DNA of 9,091 nucleotides from Desulfuromonadales bacterium. GTDB lineage: Bacteria; Desulfobacterota; Desulfuromonadia; Desulfuromonadales; BM103. A program made the position numbers and the translations under genes. Within the stretch, counting starts at the first letter, position 1. Every line of letters begins with the position of its first letter. Below, in pieces: positions 1 through 5,505 of the stretch. The stretch is taken from the NCBI GenBank assembly GCA_030640215.1, contig DAOWJU010000157.1:1-9091 (forward strand). The letters are read 5' to 3'. The notes beneath the pieces are model-generated. The model did no database searches. It had not been told where the DNA came from and worked only from the letters and a program-made list of their open reading frames with translations.

Positions 1-92
1 ATTGTTACAATCCTTGTAGTATTAAAGTGCGTTATCTATTGGGGGAACTGTGTGTCAACGGGTTCTATAGATTTTGCTTTTAGGAGGTAAAA

Positions 93-128
93 ATGAACAA
101 CTCTGTTCTGCAATTAATAACTTACTGA
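93..128 (+). CDS. Possible 11-residue leader peptide or micro-ORF
   Basis: A near-perfect Shine-Dalgarno AGGAGGT (82-88) sits at good distance before ATG at 93. The frame reads MNNSVLQLITY and stops at TGA 126-128. The stop is about 40 bases before the palindromic hairpin at 168-195. A strong ribosome site, a tiny frame and a downstream terminator-like hairpin are the layout of a leader peptide or a short secreted/regulatory peptide transcript. The peptide has no run of one amino acid that would suggest classical attenuation. The ribosome site could also be chance or the remnant of a lost gene. No function is proposed. Confidence 0.3.
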   Translation: MNNSVLQLITY

Positions 129-167
129 TTTAGTCAGAGATGTCAACGTATAAATGAAAACAAAAAC

Positions 168-195
168 GGCCACCAAGGATCGAACCCTGGTGGCC
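168..195. repeat. Palindromic hairpin, copy 1 of a related pair; possible bidirectional terminator
   Basis: Arms GGCCACCA (168-175) and TGGTGGCC (188-195) pair perfectly. The inner GG/CC pairs extend the stem, and on the minus strand a G-U pair replaces the plus-strand A-C mismatch, giving an 11-pair stem with a 6-base loop. A-rich sequence precedes it (156-166) and TTAGTTTTG follows, so it could terminate transcription in both directions. The core GATCGAACC is the reverse complement of GGTTCGATC in the hairpin at 5032-5063, and both share the GGCCACC/GGTGGCC arms. The two therefore look like copies of one palindromic element in opposite orientation. Confidence 0.6.
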
Positions 196-306
196 TTAGT
201 TTTGTCTTCCTAAATGTCTCTATCAATAAGAAGCCGGTTTTTTTATTGGCACGCCTGTTTCTGCCTTAATTTTCTGACAAATAAACAATGACTTCACTTT
301 TCACTT

Positions 307-336
307 TTGCATTAAGCAATTCGGTGACACTATACA
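307..336 (+). promoter_or_regulatory. Putative sigma70-type promoter abutting the YkgJ start codon
   Basis: TTGCAT (307-312) and TATACA (331-336) are 18 bases apart and resemble -35 and -10 boxes. Transcription would begin at or next to the ATG at 341, implying a leaderless or nearly leaderless message, which fits the absence of any ribosome binding site before that gene. The overlapping 12-mer GGTGACACTATA (322-333) matches the phage SP6 RNA polymerase promoter core. This is probably coincidence, since no phage gene is visible. Confidence 0.35.
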
Positions 337-340
337 AACG

Positions 341-706
341 ATGAAGCAGACCTTTAACTGTCGCTGTTGCGGCCAATGCTGTCTCAACCTGATTGACGCC
401 TACAACGGTTGCGTCAGCAATGCTGATCTGGAACGTTGGCGACAGCTAGGTCGCGATGATCTGCTGGCATGGGTCAAAACTCTTAATCTTGGGCCAAACA
501 ACAAGCTGCACACAGCTTGGGTAAACCCGGAAACAGGAGACGATGTTGAACGTTGCCCCTGGCTGCTTGATCGCCTCGGCCAAAAAGGCCATCTGTGCGG
601 TATCGACGACATCAAGCCAGATCACTGCCGCGCTTATCCTGAGCATCAGAAACACGCCGAGTCAACCGGCTGCAACGGCTATCAGGAAAAAACAACTGAC
701 AACTAA
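341..706 (+). CDS. YkgJ-family cysteine-cluster protein (putative Zn/Fe-binding)
   Basis: A small soluble protein of 121 residues. Ten cysteines include an N-terminal cluster CRCCGQCC (Cys7, 9, 10, 13, 14), then Cys24, a CPWL segment (Cys72), Cys86, CRAYP (Cys96) and Cys111. The F-x-C-x-x-CG-x-CC opening and the C-x-AYP element are the hallmarks of the YkgJ/UPF0153 family. Members are thought to bind zinc or an iron-sulfur cluster, and no reaction is established. ATG 341 is the only normal start before an in-frame stop at 275-277, and it puts the cysteine motif at the extreme N-terminus as in relatives. No Shine-Dalgarno is visible, so the message may be leaderless. The RRM gene starts 29 bases downstream, so the two are probably co-transcribed. 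Confidence 0.8.
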   Translation: MKQTFNCRCCGQCCLNLIDAYNGCVSNADLERWRQLGRDDLLAWVKTLNLGPNNKLHTAWVNPETGDDVERCPWLLDRLGQKGHLCGIDDIKPDHCRAYPEHQKHAESTGCNGYQEKTTDN

Positions 707-735
707 TAACTGAATATTAAGTAAGTGAGAACCAA

Positions 736-1077
736 ATGAAAGAAAAACCAACCATCAAAGACCTCTACGTAGCCAACCTCGACTTCGAAACCGAAGAAGA
801 GGATCTGCAAAAGCTCTTCGCCATCTGCGGAACAGTGCGCGGCATTCACATGGTTACCGACCAGAAATCAGGCCTGCCCAAAGGCTGCGCCTTTGTTCAC
901 ATGAAAACCGCTGCCGAAGCAAAAGATGCCATCACCACACTCGATGGTACTTCCCTGCACAAACGCATCATCAGTGTAACAGCTGCTCTGCCGAGAAGGA
1001 CCGCAACTCCCGTGGCAAATGCAGCACCCCCTGAGAAACCAAAAAGGACAAGACGTCCTCCGAAGCGGCGGAAGTAG
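736..1077 (+). CDS. RRM-domain RNA-binding protein
   Basis: A single RNA recognition motif covers about residues 9-84. RNP2 is LYVANL (10-15) and RNP1 is KGCAFVHM (49-56). Two positions of RNP1 that are usually aromatic are Cys51 and Met56, while Phe53 and the RNP2 Tyr11, which stack on RNA bases in the family, are kept. A basic proline-rich tail follows (about 86-113, ending RRPPKRRK), likely an unstructured electrostatic RNA-binding extension. Small one-RRM proteins like this are common in cyanobacteria and deltaproteobacteria, where they are linked to RNA chaperone or stress roles; the targets of this one are unknown. It follows the YkgJ-type gene after 29 bases with only a weak ribosome site (GTGAG) and is closed by the terminator at 1103-1138. 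Confidence 0.88.
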   Translation: MKEKPTIKDLYVANLDFETEEEDLQKLFAICGTVRGIHMVTDQKSGLPKGCAFVHMKTAAEAKDAITTLDGTSLHKRIISVTAALPRRTATPVANAAPPEKPKRTRRPPKRRK

Positions 1078-1102
1078 TCTGAATGCAGCCAGACAAGAAA
1101 TG

Positions 1103-1138
1103 AAAAGCGCAGGGCTCCGTGAGGGCTCCTGCGCTTTT
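1103..1138. terminator. Bidirectional Rho-independent terminator between convergent genes
   Basis: AAAAGCGCAGG (1103-1113) pairs over 11 bases with CCTGCGCTTTT (1128-1138). A T run follows on the plus strand, and the A run at 1103-1106 gives a U tract on the minus strand. It lies 25 bases after the RRM gene and about 36 bases past the stop of the opposing DUF423 gene, so it can end both transcripts. Confidence 0.9.
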
Positions 1139-1174
1139 TGTCATTCCAACCAGAAAAAGAGTTATGATTTACAC

Positions 1175-1549
1175 TTAAGCGGCTTGTTGCCAGGAGGCAA
1201 CAGCAACCATCAACCAGCCGACAAGAAAAGCTATTCCACCCAAGGGCGTGATCATACCAAGCACTCGGATATCGGAGAGGACCATAACGTACAGAGAACC
1301 GGAGAACAGGCAGGTTCCTGCCAGTATCATCCAGCCGGCATTGCGTAACAGAGCGGTTTCAGGCATGAGTTGGCAAAGAATGCCTATCAGCACGAGCCCA
1401 AGAGCGTGAACCAGATGGTACTGGACACCGGTTTGCCAGACGGTCAACATTTCCGGAGTCACTTTGGCTTTCAGGCCATGCGCACCGAATGCACCTAAAG
1501 CGACACCGACAAAAGCGCTCAGGCTGCCAAGCATGACAAAAACTTTCAT
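1175..1549 (-). CDS. DUF423 (YgdD-type) inner membrane protein
   Basis: This 124-residue protein is almost entirely hydrophobic, with about four transmembrane segments (roughly 3-24, 45-64, 70-92, 97-119). Family motifs are GAFGAHGL (19-26), QYHLVHALGL (43-52), FSGSLY (82-87) and TPLGG (101-105), matching DUF423 (E. coli YgdD). The function of the family is not known. Length is normal. The start is supported by GGAGGG eight bases upstream, which lies inside the last codons of yciH. The yciH stop codon is only two bases before this ATG, so translation of the two is probably coupled. It is the last gene of a minus-strand operon and ends just before the terminator at 1103-1138. Confidence 0.88.
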   Translation of the reverse strand: MKVFVMLGSLSAFVGVALGAFGAHGLKAKVTPEMLTVWQTGVQYHLVHALGLVLIGILCQLMPETALLRNAGWMILAGTCLFSGSLYVMVLSDIRVLGMITPLGGIAFLVGWLMVAVASWQQAA

Positions 1550-1551
1550 AG

Positions 1552-1911
1552 TTACCCTCCACTCCGTTTAACCGTCCACCCTTTCGCTTTGAGTAGATCG
1601 ATCAACACATCACGGTGGTCACCCTGAATTTCAATCACTCCATCTTTCAAGGTTCCACCCGTGCCACATTTCTGTTTCAGCTCTTTGGCCAACTTTTTAA
1701 GCTCATCAGGTGGCAAAGGGACTCCATTGATCAGGGTTACTCCTTTGCCTTTTCGACCTTTAGTTTCCCGCCCAACACGAACGATGCCGTCTCCCGCTGG
1801 AGCGGCCGTAGCCTGCTTACGACAGAGACAGCCACCAACCGGTTTACGGCATTTGGGGCAGATACGGCCAGATTCGCTTGAATATACGAGTGACGAATTA
1901 GAAGTTCTCAT
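1552..1911 (-). CDS. yciH: SUI1-domain translation initiation factor-like protein YciH, with N-terminal zinc-knuckle motif
   Basis: A 119-residue homologue of bacterial YciH, a relative of eukaryotic eIF1/archaeal aIF1. The N-terminus SNSSLVYSSESGRIC matches the family. The SUI1 domain spans about 42-115, with GRKGKGVTLI (52-61), KQKCGTGGTLKDGVIEIQG (79-97) and GDHRDVLIDLL. E. coli YciH has been reported to affect initiation fidelity in vitro and translation under stress. Unlike the E. coli protein, this one carries CPKC-x6-CLC (Cys18, 21, 28, 30), a likely zinc-binding knuckle between the leader and the SUI1 domain. It lies 34 bases after the membrane-protein gene and two bases before DUF423, forming a three-gene unit. 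The ribosome site (AGGA) is 12 bases from the ATG and weak, but the start is fixed by family alignment. Confidence 0.93.
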   Translation of the reverse strand: MRTSNSSLVYSSESGRICPKCRKPVGGCLCRKQATAAPAGDGIVRVGRETKGRKGKGVTLINGVPLPPDELKKLAKELKQKCGTGGTLKDGVIEIQGDHRDVLIDLLKAKGWTVKRSGG

Positions 1912-1945
1912 GGCTGTTGGGATTCCTGTTGTCTGTGTATCTAGA

Positions 1946-2794
1946 CTAAGTCTTGCGAAACAAATATCGGCCAGCGTACCAGAGGAGCATGATCAGGGCA
2001 ATCAACGGCAACGCGGGGATAAAGAGACCGGTCGTCTGCGCCAGTATGATTGCGATAAAGAGTGCGACAACCGATACGGGCAGATAGCAACCGATCCGCC
2101 CCTGCCGCGCGAGTGTTTCACCGGACGGACCAATCAGATTGTCGTTAACTTCATAGCGATTGGCAACGATGGCGAAGAAAACCACCATGATCCAGTCGGA
2201 GATGCCGAAGACCGGCGCCAATCCAACAGAGCCAGGGAAGGCAAGTTTGATCAGAACCATGTCAATAAGTGGCGGAGGGCCTTCTGGCGCCAGATAGTAT
2301 TGTTGGATCTGTTGCGTGAAACCTGCGGTCGGGCCATAGAGCCAACTGGCAAAATCGGCCAGCGTCATCACAATGCAGACTGGCACAATCTCCCACAGAC
2401 GATTGACATATCTGGCCAAGGCAGCACCAGTAATCGTTGCGACCAGCAGCAACAGGCTCGACTTGACCACAGAGAGCAAAGACAACCAGACGCCGTCTGC
2501 AGTCAACTGGTTGATCAGCCAGACAATCAATATCAGGGTTATGCCCCAGAAGAGATAAAAGCTGCGGTTACGCTCTTCAGGGTGTAACAGCAGTGCGGGC
2601 AGGAGCAGCTGAGCGGCGGCATAGAGTTGCAGGGAGATGAAGACGGCTGACCACCAGTAAAGAACCGGTTCGATCAAACGTCCGACCGACCAGAGACCAA
2701 GGGCAGCACAACTCCACAGAAGATGGCTGGCGATCAACAGGAAGATCATGCGTCGGTTTAATTTGCTGAAAGAAGCGAATGAATAGAGTGACAT
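1946..2794 (-). CDS. Polytopic membrane protein, candidate divergent presenilin/SPP-like intramembrane aspartyl protease
   Basis: This 282-residue protein has about eight or nine hydrophobic segments (roughly 16-38, 44-70, 78-97, 102-126, 133-154, 177-195, 197-212, 236-254, 256-276). I do not recognise it as a named bacterial family. Three motifs stand out. Asp147 lies in the membrane segment IVMTLADFASWLYG. GISD (197-200) opens the segment DWIMVVFFAIVANRYEVN. PALP (260-263) opens the last segment. Presenilins and signal peptide peptidases carry YD, GxGD and PAL(P) in this order on TM6, TM7 and TM9, with one segment between the last two, as here. The spacings (53 and 60 residues) are close to those of archaeal homologues. 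If real, it would cleave membrane-spanning substrates in the inner membrane. The first two motifs are imperfect (Ala before Asp147, Ser199 for Gly), so catalysis is uncertain. ATG 2794 is the first start after an in-frame stop, but no ribosome site is visible. Confidence 0.6.
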   Translation of the reverse strand: MSLYSFASFSKLNRRMIFLLIASHLLWSCAALGLWSVGRLIEPVLYWWSAVFISLQLYAAAQLLLPALLLHPEERNRSFYLFWGITLILIVWLINQLTADGVWLSLLSVVKSSLLLLVATITGAALARYVNRLWEIVPVCIVMTLADFASWLYGPTAGFTQQIQQYYLAPEGPPPLIDMVLIKLAFPGSVGLAPVFGISDWIMVVFFAIVANRYEVNDNLIGPSGETLARQGRIGCYLPVSVVALFIAIILAQTTGLFIPALPLIALIMLLWYAGRYLFRKT

Positions 2795-2849
2795 GAAGCT
2801 ATTGTGCTAAATAGTTGAGTTTCATGCTACCTTTAACTGATCAGACAGC

Positions 2850-2863
2850 CTCATTTTGATGAG
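2850..2863. promoter_or_regulatory. Small palindrome in the divergent membrane-protein/YaiI gap
   Basis: CTCAT-TTTG-ATGAG is a 5-base inverted repeat located between two divergently transcribed genes. A TACAAT box resembling a -10 element for the plus-strand YaiI gene follows at 2873-2878, but no convincing -35 box is visible. It could be an operator shared by both genes, or chance. Confidence 0.25.
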
Positions 2864-2896
2864 ACGGTCTTCTACAATAAAAAGGGTGACACAGAG

Positions 2897-3340
2897 ATGA
2901 AGATATGGGTCGACGCCGACGCCTGCCCCAGAGTGATCAAAGACATCTTATATCGGGCAGCAGACAGGAAGAAGGTACAACTCACGCTGGTGGCCAATCA
3001 ACCAATGCATACCCCGGCATCTCCTCATATTGACTCGCTGGTTGTAGAAGCGGGATTCGATGTCGCCGATGACAAGATTGTGGCGTTGATGCAATCCGGT
3101 GATCTGGTCATCACCGCCGATATTCCCCTGGCCGCAGCAGCCATCAAAAAAGCAGGGCATGCCCTTAATCCACGCGGCGAGTTTTACACAGAGGACAATA
3201 TCCATGAGCGCCTTGCCGTTCGCAATATGCTCGACGAACTTCGCGGCTGTGGAGTAGAGACCGGTGGACCACCGGCCTTCAGCTCATGCGACAAACAGGC
3301 TTTTGCCAATCAACTTGATCGTTTTCTGGCTAAGCATTGA
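2897..3340 (+). CDS. YaiI/YqxD family (UPF0178, DUF188) PIN-like protein
   Basis: A 147-residue cytoplasmic protein, the normal family length. The N-terminal IWVDADACP (3-11), VTLVANQ-type strand (30-35), [11 protein letters not shown] (69-79) and NPRGEFYT (91-98) are signature segments of UPF0178. The fold is related to PIN/NYN nucleases, and the conserved acidic residues Asp6, Asp8, Asp69 and Asp75 sit where a metal-dependent nuclease site would be. No activity has been established for the family. The AAGGGTG sequence about eight bases before ATG serves as ribosome site. The gene is divergent from the presenilin-like membrane protein. Its last 11 bases overlap the end of the convergent acyl-CoA dehydrogenase gene. 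Confidence 0.92.
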   Translation: MKIWVDADACPRVIKDILYRAADRKKVQLTLVANQPMHTPASPHIDSLVVEAGFDVADDKIVALMQSGDLVITADIPLAAAAIKKAGHALNPRGEFYTEDNIHERLAVRNMLDELRGCGVETGGPPAFSSCDKQAFANQLDRFLAKH

Positions 3341-4883
3341 TGTCGTAATAACTCTGCCACGAAGGATGAGGCTGTTCTGGATCGATCAGCTCAACACGGT
3401 TCTCAAACGAGTAATTCGCCAACAAGGTTGCAATCTCCTGCCGCAGATTCCCCAGACTGCCGTTGATCAATTCTTTGTCAAAGCCCCTCTCACCAAGCTT
3501 CAGGACCAGATCCATAGCAACAATTCGGCTGACCACCTGGCCGAACTCAACAAGTTTGCGCTGTGACAACGACGTGTTGAGTTCGAAATCGACCATATCC
3601 TTGAGCAGGCCGCTGGCACGATGGGTAAGATCGAAGCTGTGTAAATAGCGGAACAGGTTCTTTTCTTTAGCAACTTTCATCTGCTTGAGCAAGGTTTCGG
3701 AAATCTGTGCATAGAGAATATCATTCGACCCTTCGAAAATTTGAAACGGTCGACTGTCAACCACTGCACGACCGGCAAAATGGTCGAGTCGATAGCCCTT
3801 GGCACCGACCAGCTGCAACAGCGACTGAGAGGTCTCCTGCATCAGATCGGTGACATAGGTCTTGATGGCGTTGGCCTCGAAGCCGTGCGTTGCCAGGTTG
3901 TGCTCAATACCAGCCTTTTCACAAGTGTTGACACACATCGCCGAGCAAATGGTGAACGCCGACTGGATTTTTGCCAAACGCGCCTGCACCTGGTCGTAAC
4001 TCTGTAACGGCCGACTTCCCACCAGGCGATCACGGCAATGAATGGTTGCTTCATCCAGAATACGGGTGAGGAAACCCATCGCCATCGCCGGGAAATTCAT
4101 ACGGCTACGGTGCAGGATGTCGAGCATCATCTTGATCCCCGTGCTGTGCGGCACCAGTCGATGCGTCGCGGGCACGGCGACATCAATAAGATTTCGGCCA
4201 TAAGGAATCATGTAGAGACCGAGGTTATTGAACTTTTCTTCAACGACAATCCTCTGGCCGGGAGCATTCGCATCACAGATAAAGAAATCGATGTCGCGAG
4301 CAAGACCTTTCTTGGGGCTCAACTTACGAGCTGTGAGCAACCAGTAATCAGCCCACCCGGTCAGCCCCGCCCAGTGTTTTGTACCTTTGATCTGACAGTG
4401 GTCGTCCTGCTTGACCCATGAGCTCTGCATATGCAGCGCATCGCTGCCATAATCCGGTTCGGTGATCATCAGTCCGCCCATCTTGCGATTCTTCACGAAA
4501 TCAGCAAGCACGGCCTCTTTTGCTGCGTCCTGGCCATACTTGGTCACCGGCTGGATGAAGAGCGCCCAGTTGATGCCAAAGACCAGAGAGAGAGCGAGGG
4601 ATTCGTAGGACGCGGCCTCAAGTAAGGCGATTCCTTCGTGAACGTGCCCTCCCCGCCCATTATGCTCAGTCGTAATAAATGTCGAGAAGGGGTTGCTGGC
4701 CATGACATCACGCAACACATAAGGTGGCAGACCGCGATTGACACTAAGTTGGTTGATATCTTCCCGGACCCGGAAGACATTTTCCAGACTCGCTTTGAAA
4801 GTTTTTAGGAATACGGGGAAAGGGGTAGAGCTATCGACCTGTTCCGGTCTTGCAGGCGGGTCTTGCGCTTCAACTGGCTTCAT
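3330..4883 (-). CDS. Acyl-CoA dehydrogenase family flavoprotein, long form with C-terminal extension
   Basis: FAD-dependent alpha,beta-dehydrogenation of acyl-CoA thioesters is the family reaction. The protein (517 residues) is longer than the usual 380-400. The N-terminal helical domain is about 25-135. The FAD-contacting strand ITEPDYGSD (140-148) and [16 protein letters not shown] (167-182) lie in the beta domain. [10 protein letters not shown] (261-270), GAKGYRLDH (361-369 region) and FEGSND (383-388) lie in the C-terminal helical domain; Glu384 fits the catalytic base of the FEG/YEG motif. Residues about 400-517 form an extra helical extension. The substrate cannot be told from sequence. 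The start is supported by CAGGA six bases before ATG. The gene stands alone, with a promoter (4928-4955) and an operator-like palindrome (4965-4981) upstream. Electron acceptors (EtfAB) are not in the window. Confidence 0.9.
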   Translation of the reverse strand: MKPVEAQDPPARPEQVDSSTPFPVFLKTFKASLENVFRVREDINQLSVNRGLPPYVLRDVMASNPFSTFITTEHNGRGGHVHEGIALLEAASYESLALSLVFGINWALFIQPVTKYGQDAAKEAVLADFVKNRKMGGLMITEPDYGSDALHMQSSWVKQDDHCQIKGTKHWAGLTGWADYWLLTARKLSPKKGLARDIDFFICDANAPGQRIVVEEKFNNLGLYMIPYGRNLIDVAVPATHRLVPHSTGIKMMLDILHRSRMNFPAMAMGFLTRILDEATIHCRDRLVGSRPLQSYDQVQARLAKIQSAFTICSAMCVNTCEKAGIEHNLATHGFEANAIKTYVTDLMQETSQSLLQLVGAKGYRLDHFAGRAVVDSRPFQIFEGSNDILYAQISETLLKQMKVAKEKNLFRYLHSFDLTHRASGLLKDMVDFELNTSLSQRKLVEFGQVVSRIVAMDLVLKLGERGFDKELINGSLGNLRQEIATLLANYSFENRVELIDPEQPHPSWQSYYDINA

Positions 4884-4927
4884 AATATATCCTGTTCAGG
4901 AAGGTTACGATTGGCTGATGAAGTGCA

Positions 4928-4955
4928 ATTATATCGTTGTTTGTTGTATCTTCAA
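4928..4955 (-). promoter_or_regulatory. Sigma70 promoter of the acyl-CoA dehydrogenase gene
   Basis: On the minus strand TTGAAG (-35; 4955-4950) and a perfect TATAAT (-10; 4933-4928) are 16 bases apart. They are about 45 bases before the ATG, giving a leader of roughly 38 bases that includes the ribosome site. Confidence 0.7.
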
Positions 4956-4964
4956 GTGTAGTGA

Positions 4965-4981
4965 CTCAGACTTAATCTGAG
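4965..4981. promoter_or_regulatory. Operator-like palindrome upstream of the acyl-CoA dehydrogenase promoter
   Basis: CTCAGA-CTTAA-TCTGAG is a 17-base inverted repeat with 6-base perfect arms. It ends nine bases upstream of the -35 box. Its size and position suit a dimeric regulator of the TetR, GntR or MarR type, families that often control fatty-acid genes. The sequence does not match the FadR or PsrA sites I know. Its position upstream of -35 allows either activation or repression. Confidence 0.45.
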
Positions 4982-5031
4982 GCACATTGCAAGTTTTGGT
5001 TGAGTTCGGACATCCTCTAACACACATAATT

Positions 5032-5063
5032 ATGGCCACCGGGTTCGATCACCAGGTGGCCAT
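5032..5063. repeat. Palindromic hairpin, copy 2 of a related pair
   Basis: ATGGCCACC (5032-5040) pairs with GGTGGCCAT (5055-5063). Inside the loop GGT (5042-5044) can pair with ACC (5051-5053) after a G-A mismatch. The core GGTTCGATC and the GGCCACC/GGTGGCC arms recur, inverted, in the hairpin at 168-195. It stands in the divergent gap between the acyl-CoA dehydrogenase and PilZ genes, where no transcript is expected to end, which argues against a simple terminator role here. No clear U tract follows on either strand. Confidence 0.6.
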
Positions 5064-5137
5064 TGTTATCCGTTTCTACCGTATTTGAATCAACCAAAAG
5101 TTGGCATCCATGGCGGCAAAAGGACCATTTTGAGGTC

Positions 5138-5166
5138 TTGAGATTGTAAAACCCATCACATATGTT
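5138..5166 (+). promoter_or_regulatory. Putative sigma70 promoter of the PilZ gene
   Basis: TTGAGA (5138-5143) and TATGTT (5161-5166) are 17 bases apart. Transcription would start near 5173. That rules out an ATG at 5162 and leaves room for the ribosome site used by the ATG at 5198. Confidence 0.5.
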
Positions 5167-5197
5167 CTTATGTAAGTCAGCAATGAAGGTGAAAGCT

Positions 5198-5485
5198 ATG
5201 AATCATGACGAAAAAAGAGCTTCACATCGTATTGATGTTGAGATTCCAGTTCATATTGGACAGGAGGAGTCGGTCACTCGCGATGTCAGTTTAGCAGGCA
5301 TTTATTTCCTGACTGATCGTCTCTTTGCTGAAGGCTGGGACTTGGACTTTTCACTGGATCTTGCTTACGCCCTGCCCGGAAAGCCGATCAAGCTGGGTTG
5401 CCAGGGAGAAGTTGTGCGCGTAGAGCAACACGACGGGAAATTCGGCATTGCTGCAAAGATAAACAATATTGAGTATATCCACTAG
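5198..5485 (+). CDS. Single-domain PilZ protein (putative c-di-GMP receptor)
   Basis: PilZ domains bind the second messenger cyclic di-GMP and pass the signal to motility, adhesion or exopolysaccharide machinery. From the chosen start the protein has 95 residues, nearly all PilZ domain. The two ligand motifs are present: RxxxR as RASHR (residues 7-11) and DxSxxG as DVSLAG (29-34). Nothing but the domain is present, so it must act through a partner. The start at 5198 is preferred over in-frame ATGs at 5162 and 5183 because AAGGTGA precedes it at five bases and the putative promoter would start transcription near 5173. It is divergent from the acyl-CoA dehydrogenase gene. It ends 20 bases from the opposing HAD gene with no terminator visible between them. 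Confidence 0.85.
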   Translation: MNHDEKRASHRIDVEIPVHIGQEESVTRDVSLAGIYFLTDRLFAEGWDLDFSLDLAYALPGKPIKLGCQGEVVRVEQHDGKFGIAAKINNIEYIH

Positions 5486-5505
5486 GAGTCTGTTTGACTG
5501 TGAGG

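Larger units (their letters stand above)
1..340. other. Gene-poor leader region before the YkgJ gene
   Basis: No protein of normal length is supported here. The region holds a short palindrome TACAATCCTTGTA (6-18), an 11-codon mini-ORF with a strong ribosome binding site (93-128), and a strong GC-rich palindromic hairpin (168-195). An AT-rich stem-loop follows, with CAATAAGAA at 224-232 able to pair, with one G-U, to TTTTTATTG at 240-248. A possible promoter abuts the next gene (307-336). What lies upstream of position 1 is unknown, so the hairpins could terminate a transcript entering from the left. Confidence 0.5.

Noticed and set aside
160..200. A tRNA on the minus strand, suggested by GGTTCGATC in the palindrome
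   Set aside because: No cloverleaf forms: there is no acceptor, D-arm or anticodon-arm complement at the required spacing, and the second copy cannot make the G53-C61 pair of a T-arm.
246..262. A sigma54 promoter starting TTGGCAC
   Set aside because: The -12 GC element is absent at the required spacing.
1661..2587. A 308-codon open frame on the plus strand opposite the membrane-protein gene
   Set aside because: Its product is a hydrophilic Gln/Arg/Asp-rich sequence with no recognisable motif, as expected for the antisense of hydrophobic transmembrane codons. The minus-strand frame gives a coherent multi-spanning protein ending properly before yciH.
5162..5197. A longer PilZ start at 5162 or 5183
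   Set aside because: The ATG at 5162 overlaps the putative -10 box and has no ribosome site. The ATG at 5183 has only a weak site, while AAGGTGA before 5198 is well placed.
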